Source: Tillus elongatus
Lineage: Eukaryota; Arthropoda; Insecta; Coleoptera; Cleridae
DNA: 64,000 bases
Assembly: GCA_964006375.1 (NCBI GenBank)
Contig: OZ023267.1
Span: 87,152,906-87,216,905, forward strand
Reading direction: 5' to 3'
Shown here: positions 22,496 through 38,101 of the stretch, in pieces
Position numbering within the stretch: position 1 is the first letter of the stretch
Layout of the letters: every line of letters begins with the position of its first letter
Notes under the pieces: generated by a model
What the model was told of the DNA's origin: nothing
The model's database searches: none
Seen by the model: the letters and a program-made list of their open reading frames with translations, nothing else
Position numbers and translations under genes: made by a program

Positions 22496-23656
22496 TCAAT
22501 CGCATGGAAGAGGTGGGCTATCGGCCGGAATACGGATCCTCCGTATTCCGTCATCAGGCAACACGAACTGCTTCTGCACACGTCGATTCGTAGCCTTCCC
22601 AGGAGATCTATACTCCCTCACGCGTTGTCGGACACTCCTCGTCCTGGGAGCTCCTTCATCAGCCAATCGCGCCGCAAGCGCAGGGGACAATCTTCTCATT
22701 TGCCGGGACTTCTCCGGGACTTCCTCAAGTTCAGGCGCTTTCTGCACTTCTGGTCCCATTTTGCACAAGGCCTCCTCCGGCGAGGGGCGTAAATCAGGGT
22801 CGCCGTCCAACCTGGACTGCACCCACGACAGCCCTAGCGGTTCCAGCTCCGGGGTATTCATCAAACCCTCCACCGCCGCAGTGACTGCCATCTCGTCCCT
22901 GGCCGGCAAATCAAACATTGGCTTTCCCATCACCGCTCGATAGAGCACGACGCCCAAGGCCCGCACGTCCATCTTGTAGTTATACGGCTCTCGCCGGCAG
23001 AGTTCCGGCGCCAAATACCCAGGCGTACCCCAGATCGGATATGCTCGGCGAGCATGGTCAGTGACCATCATGGCCAGTCCAAAGTCGGCCAACTTCACTT
23101 TCTTCCGGTCCATCAACAAGATATTTTCCATCTTGAAGTCCCGATGGACCACCTTCTGTTCATGGCAGAAACCAATGGCTTTTAACAGCTGTCGTCCAAA
23201 TGTCAGCACGTCGCCAGGAGTACACCGGTTGGCATTGCTCCCACCCAAAAGGTCACCAAGCGGAGCATACTCGAAGATAAGGAAACTTCGCTGCTTTTCC
23301 TCGAAGGTTTTCTTACAGGCGATGATATGAGTGTTCTTCAGCAATTCTCCACACCTGGCCTCCATGCGCACAGACTCGGGATGTCCCCGAACCACCTTGA
23401 CAGCGAAAACCTTCTCAGAGGTCCGGTGTTGACACTTCATCACGAACCCAAATCCACCCTCTCCTAATTTCTCTAGGGCCTGGTATTCCCGGTGGAATAC
23501 TCGTCGGGACGGCTCCTGTCTCAGCTTGGCTGCCAACTCCTTGCAGGTATCCATTCTTCTTGCGGTCGTCGTCAACTTGTGCTCCAGATCCGCGGCCAGG
23601 CATAGATACCCGCCTGCTGGTAAGTGACCACGACTCGGCTTACGAGCCCTCGGCAT
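22496..23656 (-). CDS. Serine/threonine protein kinase in the env position
   Basis: A 386-residue intronless ORF. The kinase domain (about 60-300) keeps every catalytic element: glycine loop GEGGFGFV (65-72), ATP-binding Lys87 in AVKVV, helix-C Glu near 99-104, HRDFKMEN (171-178) with Asp173, Lys175 and Asn178, DFG (191-193), GTPGYLAPE (210-218), Asp230 and Arg290. The N-terminal 55 residues and C-terminal basic/proline-rich tail have no recognised domain. The loop sequences suggest a CAMK/PLK-like Ser/Thr kinase, but the family is not settled. The ATG lies three bases after the pol TAG and in the same frame. Downstream comes a zinc-knuckle ORF and a candidate LTR. It occupies the place of env; capture of a host mRNA is the likely origin. 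Unlike pol, it has no stops. Confidence 0.85.
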   Translation of the reverse strand: MPRARKPSRGHLPAGGYLCLAADLEHKLTTTARRMDTCKELAAKLRQEPSRRVFHREYQALEKLGEGGFGFVMKCQHRTSEKVFAVKVVRGHPESVRMEARCGELLKNTHIIACKKTFEEKQRSFLIFEYAPLGDLLGGSNANRCTPGDVLTFGRQLLKAIGFCHEQKVVHRDFKMENILLMDRKKVKLADFGLAMMVTDHARRAYPIWGTPGYLAPELCRREPYNYKMDVRALGVVLYRAVMGKPMFDLPARDEMAVTAAVEGLMNTPELEPLGLSWVQSRLDGDPDLRPSPEEALCKMGPEVQKAPELEEVPEKSRQMRRLSPALAARLADEGAPRTRSVRQRVREYRSPGKATNRRVQKQFVLPDDGIRRIRIPADSPPLPCD

Positions 23657-23659
23657 AAT

Positions 23660-26340
23660 CTAACATAACAAAGAAACATCAGAATGGTACGGTTTTAAGT
23701 ATTTTACATGAATACGCTTTAATCGCTTGCCGCCATCGTCTTGCAAATCATATACCACTGGAGAAACGACCTTGGTTATGGTGTAAGGGCCAGAATACTT
23801 CGGGGCCAATTTGGCAGCGAACTTCTTCTCACTCGAAGACAAATAATGTTCCACCCGCATCCCTCGATCACCCATCGTGCATTGCCAGTCTCTTCTCCGT
23901 AGGTTATAATAGTGGCTCTGCTGGTTAAAAGCCCTTGTCAGGTGCAAGCGCACCAGCTCATGTACATCCTTCAACCTGCCCATTTTCACGGCATGGTTCG
24001 CTACTTCTTCCACTGATGCTTCCTGACACTTCTCTCCTTCAAACGGGGGGAACACCAAGCTTGGTACATTCAACTCCCCTCCAAAGTTCAGGAACGCTGG
24101 AGTGAATCCCGATGACTCATTGCTGGAAGTATTATAGGCAAACATCAGCTCGGGCAGACGCTGATCCCAAACCTTGTGATTCACACTACAAAACTGGGCT
24201 ATCATCGTCTTTAACGTCCGATTCTGTCGTTCCACCGGATTACACTGGGGACTGTACACCGGAGTAGGGCGGTGTTTGATACCCCACTCTTTCAGGAACT
24301 CAGTAAACCTTCCAGCCAGGAACTGACGTCCATTATCCGTAATCACGGTTCTCGGAGATCCAAATCGGGATATTACCAGTTCTAGGACAGCTCGGTCCAA
24401 AACATTCGCTGTCGCACTTCTCAAAGGTCGGCACTCCGCCCATTTCGTAAACCTATCTTGGATGACTATCGCGAAGCAGTTGCCTTTCGTAGATCGAGGC
24501 AGTGGACCAATCAGGTCGATGCTTACGGTCTCCCATGGTTCAGAATTCCGGGACGGTTGCATCATACCAGCCGTCTTCTGCTGGCACGTCTTGTAACTCT
24601 GACAGTGTAAACAACTTCTTACATACTTTGCAGTTTCACGAAACATTCCCGGCCAGTAATATTTCCTGGCCAAACGGGAAATGGTCTTCGCGATTTCCAG
24701 ATGTCCAGCTGTCGCGGCATCATGGTTTTCCTCCAATATGCGTCGGCGCCGTTTTTTCGGGACACAGAGCTTCCACGGGTCGGACAGCTCTCCTTCAGCG
24801 TAATCGTACGGATCCAAGAAGTGACGATACAGTCGGTCATCCCGAATACAGTAATCAGGGTACGTACTGGGATGAGACCACACCTCCTCGAACTTACGCT
24901 TGTACCAATTGTCATTTTGGCACTCTTCTGCAACGCACATCTCACTCTCGCTCGGATTTGTTACCAACGGAGAGCGGGACAGTGCGTCTGCCACCTTGTT
25001 ATACGCTCCTTTCCTGTAGACTACATCAAAATCAAACTGTTGCAAATACAGGCTCCATCGAGCTATTGTTCCCGCTGGAGAACGCATTGAATGCAGATAC
25101 TTCAATGACTGATGATCGGTCATCACTGTAAAGTGATACCCCTCCAGATACGGTCTCATTTTCTCAACGCCCCAGACAATAGCCAGGCATTCTTTCTCGG
25201 TCACCGAATAGTTACGTTCGGCCCTCGTCAAAGTTCTACTGGCAAATGCAATTACCCTTTCTTGTCCATCAATTTGCTGGATTAAAGCGCCACCCAAACC
25301 TTGTACAGACGCGTCGATTTGCAACGTGAACGGTCTCGTGAAATCCGGGCAAGCCAACACCGGAGCTACGGTTAGCTTCCCTTTTAACGTCACAAAGGCC
25401 TGCTCCTGATCCGATCCCCATTGCCAGCGATTACCCTTCTTCAGCAACTTGGTGAGCGGAGATGCAATCTGAGCAAACGACGGAATAAATCTCCTATACC
25501 AGGACGCCCTACCTGAAAACTGCCTCAACTTCCGGACGTTTACCGGGGGCGGTATCTGCTTAATACTCTCGACTTTATCAGGGTCCGTACATATTCCATT
25601 AGGCGTCACCACGTGACCCAGATACTTTAAAGTTCGCCTTCCAAACTGACATTTTTCGGGGTTAATCTGAAGGTTTGCGGCCCTTGGCCGCCGAAAAACT
25701 TCTTTTAGATTTGCCAAGTGTTCTTCAAACGTCCTCCCCAATACCACAATATCATCCAAATACGCAAACGCATACGGTTCTGTCTCTGGATCCAAAACGT
25801 AATCTAAACAGCGCTGAAACGTAGCACAGGTCGAATGCAACCCAAAGGCCATGACCTTGAATTAATATAATCCCATACCAGGGACTGTAAACGCCGTAAT
25901 CGGTCGGCTCTGCGGATCAAGTGGTATTTGCCAATATCCTTGTCTCAAATATAAACTCGATATGTACCTGGCCTCTCGCAGCTTATCCAAAATATTGGAT
26001 ATCTGCGGCAACGGGTACGCATCCTTCTCTGACACTTCGTTGACCTTACGAAAATCGATACAGAACCTCGGACTACCGTCCTTTTTCCTCACAATTACGA
26101 TTGGGGAACTCCAAGGACTATCCGAGGGCTCTATGACATTTTCTTCCAACATGCGATCAACTTCCACATTTACAATCTCTTGTAACTTCGGATTCATAGG
26201 CCTATGTCGTTGTTTGATGGGTGCCACCGCTTTCAATTTAATGCGATGCACCAATAACGGCGTAGTGCCCTTTATCCCTTCAAAAGCTCTCAGTTCCCCA
26301 TCCAGGAACATTTCCAACGCTTTGGCTCTCCTACCGACAG
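23660..26340 (-). pseudogene. pol: Gypsy pol: RT, RNase H, integrase, one stop
   Basis: RT starts near 26340 in the frame KPVGRRAKALEMF and includes LEENVIEPSDSPWSSPIV and FCIDFRKVN. A TAA at 25862-25864 sits where the motif before MAFGLHSTCATF normally has Gln, and the frame then runs open to 23660: catalytic YLDDIVVLG, RNase H (TLQIDASVQGLGGALIQ), integrase zinc finger (HxxxH...CLHCQSYK), D-D-E core (SIDLIGP, TDNGRQF, NPVERQNRT) and a chromodomain-less C-terminus with SGPYTI. A frame change also separates it from the protease. Pol copies and integrates the element; this copy needs at least two repairs. It is followed directly by the kinase ORF in frame. Confidence 0.9.
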
Positions 26341-26840
26341 GCTTGACTGCGGATAGGGTTGACTGACCTCTTCAGTACACGCTACTTATCTGACTGTAAC
26401 TTGCGCTCCACCTATTTGGGCTTTGGTATTCAAGTCCTTGATCTTTATGGTACCGTTCCTCAAATCGAGAACCAGGTCATGGACTCCCAACACGTCCATA
26501 CCAAGTACCATATCTACTGGAAGAGTCGGCAGGATCAAGCCCCTCACTTGTACAACGCCGGAGTCAATCACCAGATTCAACTGGAATATTTCTAAAATTC
26601 GCGTTGTCGTTCCATCAGCCACTCTCGTAGACAGACCTTTTTCCTTCCAGGATACCAATCCCACCCGTCTGCACCATTCGGTCACAGACTCACCAAAGAA
26701 CGACCTCGTCGCACCCGTATCTACCAGTGCTTTAAATTCTCTTCCCTCTATCTTGACCAATAGAAACGGCCTTGTATCATAATTCTGCACCCGCTCGTCT
26801 TCTGAGGTTTTAGTCTTCGGGGCCGCCAATAGGTTCGAAC

Positions 26841-27677
<837 letters not shown>

Positions 27678-27679
27678 GT

Positions 27680-28052
27680 GTGTGTGTATAAGTATTTTCA
27701 AGGATTGTAATTGCGCATCTCTGACCTTGATCTCCAAATAGAGCTCGTGGAAGAGTAAGTGATTTTCCGAGAACTTGGTCCCGTGTTTGCTCATACCCTA
27801 ATGCAACGGAATGAAATCATTAATAATAAATTCTCTGACACGGGTCATCATTCGTTCGAACGACCTTCTTTGCATTTTATAGATAAGTGACAACCTGTCG
27901 TTTGAATCACCCGTATGCAGTTTTGTGAGAACTGTGGCCAAAGCAGTTGCTGGTTCTTTAAAATTCTGCATTATAGAAGGTGAATTATCAAGCATATTCC
28001 CAAATTGGTCTTTTGATAATCCTATATAAAAATGAAACACGGGAATATACAT
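27680..28052 (-). pseudogene. DDE_Tnp_4-type transposase fragment
   Basis: The minus-strand frame reads LSKDQFGNMLDNSPSI, then TKLHTGDSNDRLSLIY and [21 protein letters not shown], a TAG at about 27796, and continues [12 protein letters not shown]. The LRTGDSN(E/D)RL motif followed by RSxxERxMxxVRE is typical of the helical N-terminal part of insect DDE_Tnp_4 (Harbinger/ISL2EU-like) transposases. The catalytic domain is absent. It is a fragment cut by the TA array. Confidence 0.6.
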
Positions 28053-28514
28053 TGATCGATACTTTTGGAAGTCCAGGAATAAGCAATCTTGCTTCTTTAA
28101 AAAGTCAATATATCACTAATATGCTTCTTGTTTCACAGGAAACATAATGAGCTTCCTTACTTTCAGTGCAAGATGCTACAAGTTACTATACAATCAGATT
28201 TGTTTTGGCGAGGCAAATTCAAGAAAGTTCCACACAGGCTACCTGTATTCAGCGTGAGTAGGTATGGCGGCACTTGAGCCAACCCCATCCACTCCGCTAG
28301 CCTCTTTGTTTGTCTAATCAGAAGCCGTCGTTTGATCACGTGATAGCTAACACATCAAAGACCCCAAGAATAATTTTTAACGTTTGTATATATGTGTGTG
28401 ATACCTCATTCAAAGAACTTCTTATTATTTAAATGTTTGTGTATGTTAGAAACTCACTTTAAGTAAATCTTAAAAGCTATATGTATGTATATAATATATG
28501 TATATAATACAAAT
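28053..28514. other. Unassigned AT-rich stretch
   Basis: No gene or known repeat is recognised between the transposase relic and the right copy of the 1-kb repeat. Confidence 0.4.
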
Positions 28515-29440
28515 AGCTCATTTAGAATTTCTCATTTTAGTAACAACCTCTTGATTTATAAAAAATATGCAAATTCAGACTTCACTTTCTAAAAGCACTT
28601 TTGACAGCAGAATTTAAAAATGGTATCAAGACCGAGTTCTGATGTTTCCTTTTTCGAGAATAATCATCAACTTTCATTTTTCAAATGGGATCCATAATTA
28701 ATTTAAACGTCATTATGTTGCACTGGTCGACACAATTTTACTGATGTAATATTTTACTTTAGACCCATCATATGATAGATGGGTCTAAAGTAATAGATTA
28801 CCAACCTTCTTCAAGTTTTGGTTAAATGAAACCCTTTGATCATCCTTAATATAAGAGGCTGGTAGCAAGAATAAGAAAAAAAAATACCTGAATTGCACTG
28901 GAAAAAACCTTTCGAATGTTTTTTCCCGAAGCTCTTGTTGGCATACTTACCGAGATATGAATGTCGCTCGCCTAATGAATCACTCTGTATATCACGGCTC
29001 CGATGCATTTTTCAAATATTTTTACTGCTATTACATATGTTGTGTGAGGTACTATCAAGGCGTGCTAGTTTTATTTGTGGATACTAAAATGTGATCATCC
29101 CAAAACCAAATGTAAAATGACCATACCCCTTCGAGATTTCTCTGCGCAAATCCTTTTTTGAGGTCAGAATCGAGATACACGTAAAAAGCTAAACAACTTT
29201 CCTTGCTTGAACCACATTGTAGCTCTAATAGTAACGGAGATGACTATTGTAAACGATCCCCTGTTCGTGTTCACGCATATCCAGATCTAGATATCTCTGG
29301 TAGTATGCAGAATCGACTAGATAGTGTTAGATAGTGTTAGCATCATAAAATGGACAATCGAATTAGTAGTTGAACTAGCCAGGAAAATACCTAGCGTTCC
29401 ACTTAGAAAAATAAACTTAATAATATGTTAATCTCAGCAT
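28515..29440 (-). repeat. 1-kb interspersed repeat, right (inverted) copy
   Basis: Reverse complement of 17484-18500 with scattered substitutions. It contains an extra hairpin at 28754-28793 absent from the left copy, and a second, diverged unit of its outer end follows at 29455-29560 (CAGAATCGAGAT...AACGGAGATAGCTATT). Confidence 0.85.
28754..28793. repeat. 16-bp stem hairpin inserted in the right repeat copy
   Basis: TTACTTTAGACCCATC pairs exactly with GATGGGTCTAAAGTAA across an 8-base loop. The left copy (about 18238-18280) has only one side, so the second arm is a templated inverted insertion. Confidence 0.85.
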
Positions 29441-29562
29441 TTCGATGCGCATTTTTTTGCGTCAGAATCGAGATGATCGCGAAATGCTGAAGAATTTTCC
29501 ACATTTGAATCACATTGTACCTTAAATAATAACGGAGATAGCTATTCTAAAGGATTCCCGTT

Positions 29563-29722
29563 AACAGACACAGAACAAAGAAAATGATAACCAAATGCAT
29601 GACATTCAAGAAAGAAAAAACAGAAAAAATTTGTACACGGTTCAAAAGGTGGACATACAAATTTTTTCTCTATTTTTTCTTTCTTGAATGTCGTGCATCA
29701 TTTTCTTTCTTCCGTGTCTATT
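29563..29722. repeat. Inverted repeat with ~70-bp arms
   Basis: Arms 29563-29633 and 29655-29722 pair with a few mismatches; landmarks are ACATTCAAGAAAGAAAAAA on the left and its complement on the right. No coding content. It may be a small fold-back element. Confidence 0.75.
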
Positions 29723-29855
29723 AATCAATCTTTCCACTAGGAAATCTGAACATCCCTTATGTTTAGCCACGTTTTTTATGTACGTTTCGGTTTACATCTA
29801 CTACCTAAGAATCTGTATAAATAGAGGTTGTAGCAACAATTAGTTTAGAATGTTT

Positions 29856-29905
29856 CGTCCTCTGATGAAGCTAACGTTGTTAGCGAAACGATCGTCAGGT
29901 CTTTA
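29856..29905 (+). ncRNA. Hammerhead-ribozyme-like motif
   Basis: CTGATGA (29862-29868), a 6-bp stem II GCTAAC/GTTAGC with loop GTT (29870-29884), GAAA (29885-29888), a very short stem III (CG..CG) and the cleavage triplet GTC (29894-29896), closed by a short stem I (CCT/AGG). The GAAACGnnCGTC end is the minimal stem III form seen in Penelope-like elements and schistosome satellite ribozymes. One extra A lies between the core and stem II, which could weaken activity. Diverged relatives occur at 5062, 5150, 2707, 2310 and 57215, all in transposon debris. Confidence 0.6.
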
Positions 29906-30068
29906 AAAGATATGTTGTGGTAATTTGGGTTTTCTCCAAGTGTACTTATACAGTTCTAAATCCAATATTGTTTTTAGAAACACCTGGTGCACAAGGTTTA
30001 TACCATGGTAACTATATTACTAATAAGAAGTGCCTATTACTAAAAAAACAACATAGTTTAGTGGTAGT
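29906..30068. other. Flank shared with the hammerhead hairpins
   Basis: 29897-29950 (CAGGTCTTTAAAAG...TTGTGGTAA) matches the flank of the motif at 5018-5070 in inverse orientation, so it belongs to the same Penelope-like terminal repeat. Nothing else is recognised. Confidence 0.5.
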
Positions 30069-30441
30069 TTATATGTAAAAATCGTCCACAGAGTAGCACG
30101 TCTTGTTTAGGAGAATTGTTTTCACTCTCTTCTTGAAAGCTGGTAAAGTGTTTACATTCCGTAAATCTTCTGGCAATGCATTAAACAACTTGCAGCCATT
30201 GTAGAACAGTGACTTTTGGTACAGACCTGCGCGATGTTTGTCAGTTTTCAGGTTATTTTTACCTCTTGTGTATTTGGTCTTGTTTTGAAAAACATGGACT
30301 AGCACTTACAGGATGTAGCGCCTGTGGCTGGAAACTAAAACAAGAAGCAGATTCACCCCAAAAATCACAAAAATCATAACAGTGAGTTAGTGATAGATAG
30401 AATAGTTCAGCGATTTTAGATCTTGTCTTGTAAAAGTTCAT
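30069..30441 (-). pseudogene. Non-LTR retrotransposon C-terminal scrap
   Basis: The frame 30305-30069 reads QKSLFYNGCKLFNALPEDLRNVNTLPAFKKRVK, the pattern at the very end of many insect non-LTR ORF2 proteins (YNxxxxxNxLPxxLR...xFKxxLK). A second frame at 30441 probably precedes it across a frameshift. Only the last ~100 residues remain. Confidence 0.6.
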
Positions 30442-32860
<2,419 letters not shown>

Positions 32861-32872
32861 GAGTTCAATTAA

Positions 32873-33040
32873 GGCACCCTTAAAATGTCACAATTTTTCA
32901 ACAGATTGGTAGATTTAAGAAAATATTTCATTTTATGAAGAATTTGATGAAGGGGTGATGCACCCTTAAAATGTCACAATTTTTTAACAGCTTGGTAGAT
33001 TTACGAAAATATTTCATTTTATGAGGAATTTGACTCTAAA
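32873..33040. repeat. Tandem repeat, two ~84-bp units
   Basis: Both units contain GCACCCTTAAAATGTCACA, GGTAGATTTA and TATTTCATTTTATGA. The second unit is also the left terminal repeat of the element at 32948-33495. Confidence 0.8.
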
Positions 33041-33495
33041 ACTTTGTTACTTTATTGTTTTCAAGAAAAACACGAATTAGTCAAGAAACCTATTTTATCA
33101 ATCTTACTAAAAATCATCGAAAATTAAATATTTGCCAATAAACTTATGTATAGGTCACAATTGACAATCAGTAAAAAAGTGTGAATAAGTATAATTTATT
33201 AGAAAACAGACAACTCAGACAACAGAAATAAAAAAAAAACTGGTATCGATAAGTTATAGAAATTCTTCAACATGATAATTTCACAGGCATCTCTTGAATT
33301 TTTGGTGATTTTAAGTAACATAATAATATATGTGTCTTTAGATATTCGGGGTTTTCTTGAAAACGACAAACGTTTTTTGAAAAATAACAAGAGTAAGAAA
33401 GTTTTATAATTTACTTCCCCATAAAATGAACTAATAATGTTTTAGATCCACCAATAGGTTAAAAATTCTGTCACATTTTATGGGTGCATCACCAC
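32948..33495. mobile_element. MITE with ~80-bp terminal inverted repeats
   Basis: The left end starting GGTGATGCACCC and the right end closing GGGTGCATCACC are inverted repeats over about 80 bp with mismatches. The ~390-bp centre has no transposase. No clean target duplication was identified, so the superfamily is open. Confidence 0.65.
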
Positions 33496-33589
33496 TCACT
33501 ATTCAACCCTTTGAAATTGAATTCTTTTTCTTCTTTTGTGAATTCGTAGAAAACAACATAAAAAACAACTTTTCAGATACAAAAAAAAA

Positions 33590-34800
33590 GCTACAATAGA
33601 GAACATAATAGTGGACTCACAACACGCGATAAACTCAATAAACTCAGCCCAAACTTAGAAAAACCAACTAGCAACAGAAATAAACAGACAAACAATTGAC
33701 AAGACTAAATCAAAAAACCATACACCTGAAAAAATGACCGAACAAATAAGAAACAAAGACCCATATAACAACATAGCAATAGCAAAAACAGATAAAAGCG
33801 ACGCACTAATAGCAATAAAAACACAGGGCTATATAGAAAAAACAAACACTTTTATCTCAACAAACAAATGCAAGAAACTGAACGAAAACCCAACGAAAAA
33901 ATTCCAAAATCAAATATTAAACATAATAAAAAACACAAGACAATATTCAACCAAAAAACAACACATTATTATAACAACAGCCCTAAAGCACCACCAATGA
34001 CAGGAATAATAAAAATACCCAAAACGGGATACCCAATAAGACCACTCATCAACTTCAAAGATGCACCTTCATACAAAATAGCAAAAGAAATGGACCAAGT
34101 ACTAAAACAAGAAATACAACTAGAAAACAAATTTAACATAAAAAACTCCATAGAACTAGTGCATAAACTAGAAAACATAAAAATAAACAAAAACACAAGA
34201 CTTGCCACATTTTACATAACAAATATGTACACCAACATACCAATTAACGAAACTACAAATAGATTCGAAAATAAAATGCAAAATAACAAAATAACAAATA
34301 CAAAACAAATCAACAAAACCGAAAACAAAACACCAGAAACAAACACAAAATACACAACATTCACTTATAACCACCGCATCAAAAAAATAACACAAACACT
34401 CAAACAACATGACTTAAAAATGAGCTACAAAACCAATAACAAAATAATAAACAAAATAAATAAAAACAAGAACACAACCCACATGAATTAAACGGAATAT
34501 ATCATTTAGAATGTAACACATTCAATAAAAAATATATAGGAATGACAAAAAAATCAATGAAACAAGATTCAAGGAACATATAACAGCATTAGATAAAATC
34601 CACATACCTAGCTACAAATCAAACGTAGCACACACATTCACAACACAAACCACCAAAAACTAGACATCACCCAATTACTACTAATGAAACATGTTAAAGA
34701 CTACAAAAATAACGGAATTCTGGGAACAATACTACATTCAACAAACAAACAATAAGAAACAATTAATGCCAGAACAAATCCAAGTACAAACATTTAAACA
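33590..34800 (+). pseudogene. Penelope-like element: RT plus GIY-YIG endonuclease
   Basis: The RT reads MTGIIKIPKTGYPIRPLINFKDAPSYKIAK and, further on, ATFYITNMYTNIPI (34205-34246), matching Penelope-like RT motifs; an Asn stands where the first catalytic Asp is expected. After a stop and frame change, GIY (34494-34502) and YIG (34533-34541) with an intervening Cys mark a GIY-YIG nuclease, and a RFKEH motif follows in another frame. This RT-then-GIY-YIG order is that of Penelope-like elements. An A-rich coding bias, stops and a missing RT palm centre show it is dead. Confidence 0.75.
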
Positions 34801-36187
<1,387 letters not shown>

Positions 36188-36239
36188 TATATATATACAT
36201 TTTATTTTTAGTAAACTGAAATATACGTCATTATCTTTG

Positions 36240-36575
36240 TTCTTAGAGCCTCGGTGGTTAGGTGGTAATAACGTGTGCCTTTGAACCGAAGGGTGTTGGG
36301 TTCGATCCCAGGGTACTCCTTTCACTTTTTCAGTACATACTGTACGATTAACATCAACCGAGGTTATAGCATTGTATTTGATCAAGTTGAACGTCTACAC
36401 GTTTCGCCCTTCGGAGGGGGCGTAAAGCCGTCGGTCCCGTGTCCATGCGATGCTGGGCACGTTAAAGATCCCTACATCCCTAAGATAATGGGGTGAAACT
36501 GCGCGCTAGCGTCGGTGATTGGCCATAGTCGCGGAAATAGTCCGACGTTAAAGAAATAAAACACAAACACACATA
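36240..36575 (+). mobile_element. tRNA-derived SINE
   Basis: The head resembles a tRNA gene: an A-box-like TGGTTAGGTGGTAATAACG and a B box GGTTCGATCCC about 40 bases later. Downstream is a GC-rich central block (GGCGTAAAGCCGTCGGTCCC ... GGGCACGTTAAAGATCCC) of the kind conserved between distant invertebrate SINEs, and an A-rich end with (CA) repeats. Pol III transcription and LINE-driven mobilisation are expected from the family. The copy looks well preserved. Confidence 0.75.
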
Positions 36576-37990
36576 TCTTTGTTCTTGTCAGTCTGCTGGC
36601 AGGGATTATCATTTTCTGCTCTAGAGTATCCATACTTCAGTATCGTGCTGTTTAAGTTGTCATTATTTTCACTCCCCTGTGATTTGTGCTAATCTGCCTC
36701 TGATTTTACCTAATTCTTTGCTGTACCAACCTCTTCGTCCACCCCTCGATCTCATGTTTTTCTGTTTCAAAGTTTTTCTTCAAGCCAACAATACTATCTT
36801 CCTCCAGGTCAGGTCAAGTCAGAAGTATCTGCATGTAGTACTTCCAATTACTTTTAAGTCTATAAGTTTGTGCCCCTCTTTTCAATAACTTGGTTTCTCG
36901 TTTATTAATTAATCTTATTTTCCTTCTCGTATTATATTTGCCGGTCTTATCACAAATAAGGAAAAACTTGAAAATTCCAACATTTCTGAACAAAATTTTG
37001 ATTCATCCTCTCATATATTACTGTGGTCAATTATTATCGTTTGGTGGAAGAATAAATTTAAATAGAGAAGTAATTACTGATGTAAATAATTACTATTAGA
37101 TAAGCTAGTTTTCTATTTAAATAAAATGAAAACCCTAGGTTTGGGTACCTCACTGCTGGTGCAGTTTTAATTGTATCATGTTGCTAATAGCAGTTTAACG
37201 CTTTGTAGGTTTTTTTGTGTTTCCCTTCTGGGTTCTTTTATCATACTGTAATTTTATGGCTAAAATCAAAGTATGGTGATTGGTGAAAACTTTGATTAAA
37301 GAATGTTGGGCTTAAGATATAATTCCTTAGGGTTCTGAAAGTCTGGAATTCCACTGCTGGAGATTTTCTAATGGTCAACTCGTACCCTGAATTATTTAAA
37401 GAGAGATAAGTTTTAAAGTTAATTTGGTAGAGACAAATGTTCATCCAACTTATACATAGTTTATAACGTTTAAAGCCTGATTTAAATAACGTCTATAATC
37501 AACATTTGTCCCATTGTTTTTATATAAACAAGACTGCACGTGCATTTTTGAGAAATATATCATTTCATTGATTGTTGTTCATTTGTTTATGATGTGATAT
37601 TACAATTTTGCGGATTAGATCATTAGGTTAGCGTTTGACAGCCTGTAACAATTTCATCACTGAGATGCAATAGAGCATGTGTGATAGAGTATTTCCTAAG
37701 TCGGAAATAGAAAACCATAGAATAAATAAATATATTGCCAGCAGCGATTAATCAAAGAAAATTATGTTTTTATTCAGTAAGGATTTTATTCATTCATTTA
37801 TTCTAAAGGAATATAATATAATAATATCCTTTTTATTAGACTACATACCACTTCCTAAAAGAACTAGGACCTTTAACGTTATAAAATAATGGCAATTCTG
37901 CCAGAATGCCTTAATTATGCCACAACGTGTAACAAACAATTAAATATATTTAATTTAATCATGTAAAGATAAAATTATGTATAATATATT
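36576..37990. other. AT-rich stretch, nothing recognised
   Basis: No gene, RNA or repeat identified; short open frames carry no recognisable motif. Confidence 0.4.
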
Positions 37991-38101
37991 TATATACTGA
38001 TCAGTCGGTAGCCAGACACCGAGGTGAACGGTTAAACGAGTAGGTATCCTACATTGTGATAAGTGTGTTAAAAGTATGAATCGGAGTTTTTGATTTAAAA
38101 A

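Noticed and set aside
22203..22943. A 246-residue plus-strand frame, and others at 24502 and 25962
   Set aside because: They lie antisense to the kinase and pol, which have clear catalytic motifs; they are shadows.
36274..36310. Possible genuine tRNA gene
   Set aside because: A and B boxes are present, but the cloverleaf is not complete and the sequence continues into a SINE-type body, so it is a tRNA-derived SINE head.
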